In this document: positions 40,948-48,538 of the stretch, piece after piece
Position numbering within the stretch: the stretch's first letter is position 1
Layout of the letters: each line of letters starts with the position of its first letter
NCBI GenBank assembly: GCA_963974485.1
Contig: CAXBBS010000002.1
Span: forward strand, 1 to 64,000
DNA from: JAALKW01 sp963974485
GTDB lineage: Bacteria > Pseudomonadota > Gammaproteobacteria > Legionellales > Legionellaceae
Length of the DNA stretch: 64,000 nt
Direction of reading: 5' to 3'
Translations under genes and position numbers: made by a program
Notes under the pieces: model-generated
What the model saw: only the letters and a program-made list of their open reading frames with translations
What the model was told of the DNA's origin: nothing
Databases searched by the model: none

Positions 40948-40968
40948 CTAAATATTAAGGGTCTTATT

Positions 40969-41565
40969 ATGAAAGTTATTGTGATTGGTGCAACGGGTAA
41001 AATTGGTGAAGCTATCGTTAACGAGCTAAGTCCAAGGCATGACATTATTTCTGCCGGATACACGCATGGAGATATTCAAGTTGATATTACAGATATCAGA
41101 TCAATTGAATCTATGTATAGAAAAATTAAAAATATTGATGCCGTCATTATGGCTACAGGCAAAGTGCATTTTGGTAAATTAACTGAAATGATGGATGCTG
41201 ATTATCAAGTTGGTTTGGCAAATAAATTAATGGGTCAGGTGAATGTGGTATTGACTGGATTAAAACATATCAATGAACAAGGATCGTTTACTTTAACAAG
41301 TGGGATATTAAATCGTGATCCCATTCCATTGGGTAGTTCAGCAGCTATGGTTAATGGTGCGATCGATGGATTCGTTAAAGCTGCTGCGATAGAAATGCCC
41401 AAAGGAATCAGAATCAACAGCATTAGTCCTACCGTAGTAACTGAATCAATGGGCAAGTACGCCTCTTACTTCAGGGGGTATGAATCCATACCAGCTTCGC
41501 GCGTAGCACTTAAGTATAGTAAGAGTGTTGAAGGGTTACAGACGGGAGAGATTTATTTGTTATAA
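40969..41565 (+). CDS. Short-chain dehydrogenase (SDR) of the LysR-linked, Tyr-less subgroup
   Basis: Compact NAD(P)-binding protein of 198 residues. The Rossmann dinucleotide motif is 'VIVIGATGKIGEAIV' at the N-terminus; a later 'GSFTLTSGIL' holds the Ser position. Where ordinary SDRs have Tyr-x-x-x-Lys, the sequence reads 'SAAMVNGAIDGFVKAAAIEM', without the Tyr. Similar short proteins next to LysR regulators are common in proteobacteria and share this feature, so it looks like a family trait rather than decay. The reaction is unknown. It follows the membrane gene by 21 bases. Confidence 0.82.
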   Translation: MKVIVIGATGKIGEAIVNELSPRHDIISAGYTHGDIQVDITDIRSIESMYRKIKNIDAVIMATGKVHFGKLTEMMDADYQVGLANKLMGQVNVVLTGLKHINEQGSFTLTSGILNRDPIPLGSSAAMVNGAIDGFVKAAAIEMPKGIRINSISPTVVTESMGKYASYFRGYESIPASRVALKYSKSVEGLQTGEIYLL

Positions 41566-41575
41566 CAGGATATAG

Positions 41576-41620
41576 GTAAAAACAAAGGTTATTTCGCTAT
41601 CTTCTTTCGTTTGTTTTTAC
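41576..41620. terminator. AT-rich inverted repeat after the SDR gene
   Basis: GTAAAAACAAA (41576-41586) and its perfect complement (41610-41620) flank a 23-base loop, ten bases after the SDR stop and 42 bases before lolC. The stem is weak in GC and the loop long, so termination is uncertain. Confidence 0.35.
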
Positions 41621-41662
41621 TACAATTCTATTTCTAATTGATTTATCAGGCCCTGCTGAACC

Positions 41663-42907
41663 ATGTTCAAGCCGCTCGCTCTTTATGTGGGACTACGTTA
41701 TACGCGTTCCCGAAAAAAAACACATTTTGTTTCGTTTATATCACTGACTTCCATGTTAGGCATAGGTATGGGTGTGATGGTGTTGATTACGGTGCTATCG
41801 GTGATGAATGGTTTTGATGAAGAGATTCATAAACGTTTTTTTGGTATGGCGCCCGAAATTACCGTGACAGGGGCCGATGATGTTATTCAAGACTGGCAAG
41901 ATCTTACCAGCAAATTACAATCACTGCCTGGGGTGAAAGCTGCCGCGCCATTTGTTGGTGGGCAAGGGTTGTTGACTTACGATGGTCAAGTGTCGCCCGT
42001 GATGTTGTCGGGTATTTTGCCTGAACAAGAGAATAAATTAATACACCTACAAGATAAGCTTTTATTGGGTGATATGAACCAGCTGCCCCATTTTGGTATG
42101 TTACTCGGCCGCGGGCTTGCGGATAGTTTAGGCGTGATGGTCGGTGACAAAGTCACGGTGATGGTGCCTAAAGCAACCGTTACGCCTGCAGGTATGGAGC
42201 CACGATTTAAGCGTTTTACAGTTATAGGTATTTTTTCAGCAGGTTCTGGGTTTAATTTTGATAGTAAACTCGCGTTTATTTATTTGAACGATGCACAAAA
42301 ACTGTTGCAATTAGGTGATGCGGTCACCGGTGTTAAATTACGTACAGATGATGCTTATGCGGCACTGCCTCTGTCAGAAACAATTGAACGTGATTTGGGT
42401 GAAGACTATCGTGTGAGTAATTGGTCCCAGCAATTTGGCGCGTTTTTTCAAGCGGTTAAAATGGAAAAGACCATGATGTTTTTAATTTTATTATTAATTA
42501 TTGCGGTTGCTGCATTTAATTTAGTTTCATCGCTGGTGATGTTGGTTAATGATAAGCAATCTGATATTGCTATCTTGCGAACGATGGGAGCGACGCCCCG
42601 TTTTATTTTAAGCGTGTTTGTTGTTCAAGGCATGTTGGTCGGTATGCTCGGGACATTAATCGGATTGGTCGCGGGTTTGTTGTTGGCTTATAACGCAACG
42701 GATATAGTGAATGCTTTGCAGGCGCTATTCGATGTCCAAGTTTTATCGTCTAATATCTATTTTGTGGATTATTTACCTTCAAAAATATTATTTTCTGATG
42801 TTGTTAAAGTATGTTCCATTGCGCTTGCCATGAGCTTTACCGCGACGATTTATCCTGCTTGGCGCGCATCAAAAACTGTGATTACCGAGGCCTTGCATCA
42901 TGACTGA
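41663..42907 (+). CDS. lolC: Lipoprotein-releasing system permease, LolC/LolE type
   Basis: Inner-membrane permease that extracts lipoproteins for transfer to LolA. It has one N-terminal membrane helix, a large periplasmic domain (residues about 45-265) and three C-terminal helices. The N-terminal signature 'LALYVGLRYTRSRKKTHFVS' and 'LGIGMGVMVLITVLSVMNGF' is typical, as is 'MMFLILLLIIAVAAFNLVSSL'. The coupling loop 'SDIAILRTMGATPRFI' precedes helix 3. At 414 residues it is standard. Only one such permease gene is present, suggesting a homodimeric LolF-type system. It overlaps lolD by eight bases. Confidence 0.93.
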   Translation: MFKPLALYVGLRYTRSRKKTHFVSFISLTSMLGIGMGVMVLITVLSVMNGFDEEIHKRFFGMAPEITVTGADDVIQDWQDLTSKLQSLPGVKAAAPFVGGQGLLTYDGQVSPVMLSGILPEQENKLIHLQDKLLLGDMNQLPHFGMLLGRGLADSLGVMVGDKVTVMVPKATVTPAGMEPRFKRFTVIGIFSAGSGFNFDSKLAFIYLNDAQKLLQLGDAVTGVKLRTDDAYAALPLSETIERDLGEDYRVSNWSQQFGAFFQAVKMEKTMMFLILLLIIAVAAFNLVSSLVMLVNDKQSDIAILRTMGATPRFILSVFVVQGMLVGMLGTLIGLVAGLLLAYNATDIVNALQALFDVQVLSSNIYFVDYLPSKILFSDVVKVCSIALAMSFTATIYPAWRASKTVITEALHHD

Positions 42908-43598
42908 ATGTTTGATTGAGTGTCGTAACTTAAGTAAATCGTACCATGATGGTGACATGACGCTTCCCGTACTCCATGCCCTTGATTTGTCGATTCATCG
43001 AGGTGAGCGTTTAGCGATTATTGGCCCATCAGGCTCAGGAAAAAGTACGTTATTGCAATTATTAGGTGGTTTAGATAAACCGACCAGTGGCGAAGTTTTA
43101 GTTGATGGGCACAATTGGCAAGGTTTTACTGAAAAAGATCGTTGTCGCTGGAGAAACCAACGTTTTGGTTTTGTGTATCAGTTTCATCACTTGTTGCCAG
43201 AGTTTTCAGCATTAGAAAACGTAGCCATGCCGCTCGTGTTAGCAGGGCGTGATGTGCAAGATGCACGCGAAGAGGCGTATAATATGTTAACTCGTGTGGG
43301 TCTTACGTCACGTGTTGATCATAAACCATCACAATTATCCGGCGGCGAGCGACAACGCGTGGCCATTGCCAGAGCCTTGGCGCCACGTCCGCTATGTGTT
43401 TTGGCCGATGAGCCAACAGGCAATTTAGATAGAGCAACTGCGGCACATGTATTCGAGGTGATGTTGGCGTTAAACGAATCAATGAACACAGCTTTGATTG
43501 TGGTCACACATGATCAAAGCTTAGCAAATGCTCTTGGAAATGTATTTGCTCTTGATGAGGCTCACACAAAGCTAAATAAAAAATCGACGGAGACGTAA
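42900..43598 (+). CDS. lolD: Lipoprotein-releasing system ATPase LolD
   Basis: ABC ATPase that powers the adjacent permease. Walker A 'GPSGSGKST' (about residue 42), Q-loop 'FVYQFHHLLPEFSALENVAM', signature 'LSGGERQRVAIARAL', Walker B 'VLADEPTGNLD'. The motif 'LPEFSALENV' after the Q-loop is typical of LolD. Length of 232 residues is normal. The stop lies inside the left arm of a terminator hairpin. Confidence 0.95.
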   Translation: MTECLIECRNLSKSYHDGDMTLPVLHALDLSIHRGERLAIIGPSGSGKSTLLQLLGGLDKPTSGEVLVDGHNWQGFTEKDRCRWRNQRFGFVYQFHHLLPEFSALENVAMPLVLAGRDVQDAREEAYNMLTRVGLTSRVDHKPSQLSGGERQRVAIARALAPRPLCVLADEPTGNLDRATAAHVFEVMLALNESMNTALIVVTHDQSLANALGNVFALDEAHTKLNKKSTET

Positions 43599-43613
43599 AA
43601 GACGGTCGATTTT
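43580..43613 (+). terminator. Rho-independent terminator of lolCD
   Basis: AAAATCGAC (43580-43588) and GTCGATTTT (43605-43613) form a 9-bp stem with a 16-base loop, followed by CCTTTTAATTT. The left arm overlaps the end of the lolD coding region. Confidence 0.75.
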
Positions 43614-43666
43614 CCTTTTAATTTGAGTTAAAGTTTGTAGCACATGAAAATAAGGTTGTGACGACT

Positions 43667-44704
43667 ATGTTTAGGAAGTTAAGAGGGGTCTTTTCAAACG
43701 ATTTATCCATTGATTTAGGGACAGCAAATACCTTAATTTATGTCAGAGATGCTGGAATCGTACTTAATGAGCCGTCCGTAGTTGCTTTACGCAATGAAGC
43801 GGGTCAAAAACGTGTAGCCGCTGTTGGTATCGAAGCTAAACGCATGCTTGGTCGTACGCCTGGTAATATTAACGCAATTCGACCGATGAAAGACGGCGTT
43901 ATCGCTGACTTTTTTGTGACGGAAAAAATGTTACAACACTTTATTCATAAAGTGCATGAAAATAAATTTTTACGGCCTAGTCCTCGGGTGCTTGTTTGTG
44001 TGCCTTGTGGCTCAACTCAAGTTGAGCGACGTGCTATTCGTGAATCAGCGATGGGTGCAGGTGCTCGAGAAGTGTTTCTTATTGAAGAGCCGATGGCCGC
44101 GGCGCTGGGTTCAGGTATGCCTGTTGAAGAAGCCAGCGGTTCGATGGTGGTTGATATTGGTGGCGGAACAACCGAAGTCGCTATTATTTCGTTAAGCGGT
44201 ATTGTGTATCATCAGTCTGTTCGTATTGGTGGTGATAAATTTGATGATGCGATTATTTCCTATGTTCGCCGTAATTACGGTACGTTGATTGGTGAAACAA
44301 CAGCTGAGCGCATTAAGCACGAAATCGGATCAGCTTTTCCAAGTCGAGATTTGTTCGAAATTGAAGTTCGAGGACGTAACCTCGCGGAAGGTATCCCACG
44401 TAGCTTTACGTTGAGCAGCGCTGAAATTCTGGAAGCGCTCCAAGAACCGTTATCAGGCATTGTTGGTGCAGTACGTGCAGCACTTGAGCTTGCACCACCT
44501 GAGCTTGCCGCTGATATTGCTGAGCGTGGCATGGTGCTGACCGGTGGTGGAGCCTTACTTAAAAATTTAGATATTTTACTGATGGAAGAAACCGGCTTAC
44601 CTGTACTGGTTGCGGAAGACCCTTTAACGTGTGTAGCACGTGGTGGCGGTAAAGCATTAGAAACCATGGATTTGAGAGGCGGTGATTTTCTTTCAACAGA
44701 ATAA
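43667..44704 (+). CDS. mreB: Rod-shape-determining protein MreB
   Basis: Bacterial actin that organises lateral cell-wall growth. The N-terminus 'FRKLRGVFSNDLSIDLGTAN' matches the family, with the amphipathic membrane-binding start. Phosphate-1 'DLGTANTLIY', 'VCVPCGSTQVERRAIRESA', phosphate-2 'VVDIGGGTTEVAIISLSG' and the adenosine motif 'MVLTGGGALLKNLD' are all present. The ATG at 43667 with AAGG upstream is preferred to an earlier GTG (43658) because it gives the family N-terminus. At 345 residues it is normal. It heads mreB-mreC-mreD. Confidence 0.97.
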   Translation: MFRKLRGVFSNDLSIDLGTANTLIYVRDAGIVLNEPSVVALRNEAGQKRVAAVGIEAKRMLGRTPGNINAIRPMKDGVIADFFVTEKMLQHFIHKVHENKFLRPSPRVLVCVPCGSTQVERRAIRESAMGAGAREVFLIEEPMAAALGSGMPVEEASGSMVVDIGGGTTEVAIISLSGIVYHQSVRIGGDKFDDAIISYVRRNYGTLIGETTAERIKHEIGSAFPSRDLFEIEVRGRNLAEGIPRSFTLSSAEILEALQEPLSGIVGAVRAALELAPPELAADIAERGMVLTGGGALLKNLDILLMEETGLPVLVAEDPLTCVARGGGKALETMDLRGGDFLSTE

Positions 44705-45587
44705 ACAACGCGGTAGACTTTTTCAGCAAGCACAACAACGGGGAGGGAGGTTTTCTCTTGCGATTTTGCTTGCTGTGATGTTTATGTTTGCCGATCATCA
44801 TTACGGAACTATGCCGATTCACCGTGTGTTTGCGTCATTTATTTTTCCATTTCAGTATGCTACGGATGCACCTATTCGCTTGATTAATTGGACGCGCTTA
44901 ACGTGGACGAGTAAGCAAGATCTTCTTGCTGAGAATGAACGGTTACGGCATCAACAGCTTTATCTTCAAAGTCAAAACATGCAGAGCTTAATGCTCCAAG
45001 ATGAAAACGCATCGCTTAAAGCGTTACTGGCTTTATCCCAAACAGCAAAGCATCGCTCAATGGCCGCGGATGTTTTAGCTGTCAATACAGGCCATGCACG
45101 CCAAGTAGTGATTATAAACAAAGGTAAGCAAGCAGGCGTTGTGTTAGGTCAGTTGGTTCTTGATACCGAAGGGGTGATGGGGCAAGTGATTGATGTAGGC
45201 TTGAGAACCAGCACGGTTCTACTCGTTTCTGATGTAAACAGCGCTGTTCCTGTACGTAACCAACGTACAGGTGAAAAAGCTATATTGAACGGTACAAATA
45301 ACACGCGACACTTATCATTGATACACTTACCGAAAACTGTATCTGTACAACAAGGTGATGTTTTACTTACTTCTGGCCTTGGGCAGCAATATCCAGCAGG
45401 ATATCCAGTAGGTGTGGTTGAAACCGTGACGATACACCCTGGAGAGGAATTCATCCGCGTAAGTGTGCGTCCGTTAACATCGCCTGATCGTAACCATCTG
45501 GTGTTGTTGGTTTGGCCTGATGAGAAAAAGCTAGCGTTAAATCAAGAGGTGGATTCGCGATTACAAAAGCAAAAGGTCAAATTATGA
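44682..45587 (+). CDS. mreC: Rod-shape-determining protein MreC
   Basis: Bitopic inner-membrane protein that links MreB to the periplasmic wall-synthesis machinery. One membrane helix near residues 25-42, then a coiled coil of about 78-115 ('LLAENERLRHQQLYLQSQNM'). The beta-rich MreC domain follows, including 'VVIINKGKQAGVVLGQLVLD', 'GVMGQVIDVGLRTSTVLLVS' and 'TSGLGQQYPAGYPVGVV'. The start is a GTG at 44682 that overlaps the mreB end by 23 bases with GAGAGG just upstream. Length of 301 residues is normal. Confidence 0.93.
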   Translation: MIFFQQNKQRGRLFQQAQQRGGRFSLAILLAVMFMFADHHYGTMPIHRVFASFIFPFQYATDAPIRLINWTRLTWTSKQDLLAENERLRHQQLYLQSQNMQSLMLQDENASLKALLALSQTAKHRSMAADVLAVNTGHARQVVIINKGKQAGVVLGQLVLDTEGVMGQVIDVGLRTSTVLLVSDVNSAVPVRNQRTGEKAILNGTNNTRHLSLIHLPKTVSVQQGDVLLTSGLGQQYPAGYPVGVVETVTIHPGEEFIRVSVRPLTSPDRNHLVLLVWPDEKKLALNQEVDSRLQKQKVKL

Positions 45588-46075
45588 CGGTTTCACCTAT
45601 GCGTTTGTTCATGGCATTATGTTTTATGCTGATGTTAAGTATTATGCCTCTGCCACAACCCATTGATTTATTTCGGCCGCTTTGGGGGCTTACGTTAGTC
45701 CTTTATTTACAATGGAGTGTGCCTAAAGGATGCAGTGTGGTTTTTATTCTTTTGTCAGGCTTGGCTCTGGATGCGTTGGGTGCTGGACTTATGGGGCAAC
45801 ATGCATGTGCATTATTAATTACGGCATGGATGGCATCAAGTAATGCACAACGCTTTCGCCTGCTGACCATCGGCCATCAAATGCTTGGGCTTGGAATTTT
45901 TTGTTTAATTTACCAAGTTGTATTATTCATAACGGGGTTGTTATTGGGTTATCATGCTCCATTTTCATCCAGTTTATTTTCGATTGTAACCACGGTTCTT
46001 TTTTGGCCGTGGGTGCAGTTGATTGCCGATCGCATGTTTTTAACGCTTTCGATTAAATCTCGACTTTCATCTTAA
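45584..46075 (+). CDS. mreD: Rod-shape-determining protein MreD
   Basis: Small polytopic inner-membrane protein of the elongasome, 163 residues with about five membrane segments. 'PQPIDLFRPLWGLTLVLYLQ' and 'GLALDALGAGLMGQHACALL' are the characteristic segments. It overlaps mreC by four bases (ATGA), showing translational coupling. dinB follows after 12 bases. Confidence 0.9.
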   Translation: MTVSPMRLFMALCFMLMLSIMPLPQPIDLFRPLWGLTLVLYLQWSVPKGCSVVFILLSGLALDALGAGLMGQHACALLITAWMASSNAQRFRLLTIGHQMLGLGIFCLIYQVVLFITGLLLGYHAPFSSSLFSIVTTVLFWPWVQLIADRMFLTLSIKSRLSS

Positions 46076-46087
46076 GCTGACTATTAT

Positions 46088-47164
46088 ATGAATAGAAAAA
46101 TAATTCATATTGATATGGATTGCTTTTATGCTGCGATCGAAATGCGTGATTATCCCGAGCTCGCTTCAAAAGCGATAGCCGTCGGTGGTGCACCTGATAA
46201 ACGTGGGGTCATATCCACCTGTAATTATCAAGCTCGAAAATTTGGTGTGCGTTCGGCCATGGCAACCGCGCATGCATTAAAACTTTGTCCCGATCTTGTG
46301 ATACAACCTGGCCGAATGGATGTGTATCGAGAGGAAAGTACGTATATACGAGAAATTTTTTCTGAGTTTACAGATAAAATTGAACCGTTGTCGCTTGATG
46401 AAGCGTACCTTGATGTTACAGGAAGTACGCATCATCAAGGGAGTGCTTCGTGGATAGCACAAGCTATACGTGAGCGTATTTATACAACACGGCAACTCAC
46501 TGCAAGTGCAGGAATAGCACCTAATAAATCATTAGCAAAAATAGCGAGCGATTGGCGAAAACCCAATGGCCAAATGCTGATTGCACCTGAATGTATTTCC
46601 AAATTTATGCATGCTCTACCGGTCCGTAAATTATTTGGTGTAGGTCCTGTGATGGAAGACCGCCTAGCGCAATTAAATATAAAAACCTGTGGCGAGTTAC
46701 AAGCTTTATCTAAAATTCAACTCACACAGCACTTCAGTTCAATGGGTGAGAGGCTTTACGAGCTCTCGCGAGGCCATGATGATCGCGAAGTTAAAAGCGA
46801 ACGTATTCGAAAATCTATCAGCGTAGAGGAGACCTATCTTATCGATTTGAAAACATTGGATGCGTGTATGTATGAACTTCCTACGCTGATCAGACGCTTA
46901 GATGATCGTATTGATAAAGCAGGAAAAATCACAGGCATACATCATATGTTTATAAAATTAAAATTTAATAATTTTGAACAAACAACGGTAGAGCGTTTAG
47001 CTGATTGCGTAGAACTTGAAACACTGAAGGTATTGTTAAAGGAGGGGTGGAATCGTGGTTTGGAAAAACCGGTACGATTACTAGGGGTCGGTGTTCGGCT
47101 TACTCAGGATCGTGCAGGGGATAACATGCAGTTAATACTTCCATGCATTAAGTTCTCTCGTTAG
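46088..47164 (+). CDS. dinB: DNA polymerase IV (Y family)
   Basis: Translesion polymerase. Catalytic motifs: 'HIDMDCFYAAIEMRDYPELA' at the N-terminus and 'PLSLDEAYLDVTG' near residue 105. Also present are 'ASAGIAPNKSLAKIASDWRK', and the helix-hairpin-helix 'KLFGVGPVMEDRLAQLNIKT'. The little-finger domain has 'RKSISVEETYLIDLKTL'. The C-terminus 'NMQLILP' resembles a QLxLx sliding-clamp motif. Length of 358 residues is standard. It follows mreD closely; no LexA box was recognised. Confidence 0.95.
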   Translation: MNRKIIHIDMDCFYAAIEMRDYPELASKAIAVGGAPDKRGVISTCNYQARKFGVRSAMATAHALKLCPDLVIQPGRMDVYREESTYIREIFSEFTDKIEPLSLDEAYLDVTGSTHHQGSASWIAQAIRERIYTTRQLTASAGIAPNKSLAKIASDWRKPNGQMLIAPECISKFMHALPVRKLFGVGPVMEDRLAQLNIKTCGELQALSKIQLTQHFSSMGERLYELSRGHDDREVKSERIRKSISVEETYLIDLKTLDACMYELPTLIRRLDDRIDKAGKITGIHHMFIKLKFNNFEQTTVERLADCVELETLKVLLKEGWNRGLEKPVRLLGVGVRLTQDRAGDNMQLILPCIKFSR

Positions 47165-47177
47165 CTTTGTTTGCCTG

Positions 47178-47321
47178 TTATTGCTGCTGCTGTTGCTGTT
47201 GTGTTTGATGTTTTTCTTGATATGTTTTAATTCGGGCAAACTCTTTGAGTAAAGCAGCGCGTTGAAGATGTTCTTTTTTTTCCTTTCTTCTGTATTCGTC
47301 GCGTTCTTCTTTCTCAATCAC
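47178..47321 (-). CDS. Small charged protein with a poly-Gln end, 47 aa
   Basis: Not recognised and short. It starts at GTG (47321) with a textbook AAAGGAG ribosome binding sequence eight bases upstream (47330-47336), which is the main evidence. The product opens MIEKEERDEYRRKEKKEHLQ, continues 'RAALLKEFARIKTYQEKH' and ends in seven Gln residues. It reads as one long charged amphipathic helix. An overlapping minus frame (47132-47317) with an Asn/Ser-rich end has no such binding site and is taken as a shadow. It is convergent with dinB and divergent from the desuccinylase-like gene. Confidence 0.6.
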   Translation of the reverse strand: MIEKEERDEYRRKEKKEHLQRAALLKEFARIKTYQEKHQTQQQQQQQ

Positions 47322-47507
47322 GTGTATGACTCCTTTATTTGAGTTCGATTTTTATGACGTTTTATTTAAAGCATAGGAACTTTTTGAGTATATTTAAAGT
47401 TAATTAGTGTAAGATTTATGAAAATTATCAAATGATTAAACGTATAGATAGGTCGAGTCTGATTGTAGATATAGCATTTGATCTTAAAATATGACATACT
47501 TACTGCC

Positions 47508-48527
47508 ATGAAAAATTCTAAAATTAAAATATGTGACACAACGATTCATCCTGGAGAGGTGGCAAATCTTGCTTTGCCTTTGCCTGAACAATATTCATGT
47601 TCGCCTCTGTATATGCCTATCAAAGTCATTCACAGTAAAATAAAAGGCCCGTGTCTGTTATTATTTTCAGTCTTGAAAGGTACTGAATTAAACGGCTTAG
47701 ATATTGTTAATCGCATTACTAAATTGATTACGCCTGATAATATACGAGGTACGATCATTGCTATTCCCGTGGTGAATATTTATGGGTTAACGCATTATCC
47801 AGCGATGTTGCCCGTAGGGCATGATATTGCCGATTGCTTCCCAGGCGATGAGCATGGAACCTTTGGTGAGCGTATTGCTCATATCTTAACGCAAGAAATT
47901 CTTACTAAAGCCGATTATTGCATTGAGTTACAAACAGGCGGACTCAATCATAATATTCTTCCCCAGGTTTACTGTAATTTTGATAATAAGTTGGCGCGTA
48001 ATCTGGCCAAGGCTTTTCAGGCTCCTGTCGTCACAAATGTTGAGATAGAAGGTAATAGCTTACGTCAAATTACCGAAGAACTTCAAATTCCACTCTTGGT
48101 CTATCAAGGTGGTGAAGCCATGCGGTTTGATGAAAACGCGATTGTTTTAGGTGTTGATGGGGTAAAAAACGTCATGCGTTCCATCGATATACTGGATAAA
48201 TCAGCAACCAAAGAAATTAATCCTATTTTTTCACGTGACGAAGCATGGATTGTCGCCCATAAAGGCGGAATCTTACGTCCTGAAGTATCGCTTGGCCAAA
48301 TTGTTCAAAAAGGTGAGTTGCTTGGTACCATTAGTGATCCATTCGGTGCTGAAATATTAGAGCCAGTCGAGGCGCTTCAAGAAGCTATCGTTGTCGGTAT
48401 TAATACAACACCGTTGATTCATGAAGGGCTACCAATCTTTAAAATGGCTTCTTTTCTTGATCATGAAAAAGCTGAAAGCGTTATTGAAGCATGGGATCAA
48501 AAACAACCTGATAGCTACATAAGCTGA
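47508..48527 (+). CDS. AstE/AspA-like protein lacking catalytic residues (probable pseudoenzyme)
   Basis: 339 residues with the overall pattern of the succinylglutamate desuccinylase/aspartoacylase family: 'RGTIIAIPVVNIYGL', 'FPGDEHGTFGERIAHILTQE' and a C-terminal beta domain with 'PEVSLGQIVQKGELLG'. The active site is altered throughout. The zinc motif HGxE reads 'LKGTELNG' (Lys57 for His). The DLNR segment reads 'HDIADCFPG'. The second zinc His in 'DLHTG' is Gln ('ELQTGG', Gln142). The catalytic Glu is Gln ('VYQGGEAMRF', Gln200). The fold seems intact, so a binding or structural role is likely. The ATG at 47508 is preferred to a TTG at 47478. An MFS transporter gene follows 11 bases later. 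Confidence 0.8.
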   Translation: MKNSKIKICDTTIHPGEVANLALPLPEQYSCSPLYMPIKVIHSKIKGPCLLLFSVLKGTELNGLDIVNRITKLITPDNIRGTIIAIPVVNIYGLTHYPAMLPVGHDIADCFPGDEHGTFGERIAHILTQEILTKADYCIELQTGGLNHNILPQVYCNFDNKLARNLAKAFQAPVVTNVEIEGNSLRQITEELQIPLLVYQGGEAMRFDENAIVLGVDGVKNVMRSIDILDKSATKEINPIFSRDEAWIVAHKGGILRPEVSLGQIVQKGELLGTISDPFGAEILEPVEALQEAIVVGINTTPLIHEGLPIFKMASFLDHEKAESVIEAWDQKQPDSYIS

Positions 48528-48538
48528 TTGAGTAAATT

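Noticed and set aside
40969..41565. Missing catalytic Tyr in the short-chain dehydrogenase as a sign of decay
   Set aside because: Similar short LysR-linked dehydrogenases appear to share the Met-Val-Asn-Gly text at this position, so it is likely a subgroup trait.
44275..44733. 152-residue minus frame antisense to mreB
   Set aside because: Low-complexity Ser/Pro/Ala composition opposite a highly conserved gene; a typical antisense shadow.
47132..47317. 61-residue minus-strand frame overlapping the end of dinB
   Set aside because: It lacks a ribosome binding site and its Asn/Ser-rich end is the shifted reading of a CAA/CAG run. The frame starting at 47321 has the good binding site and a coherent helix.
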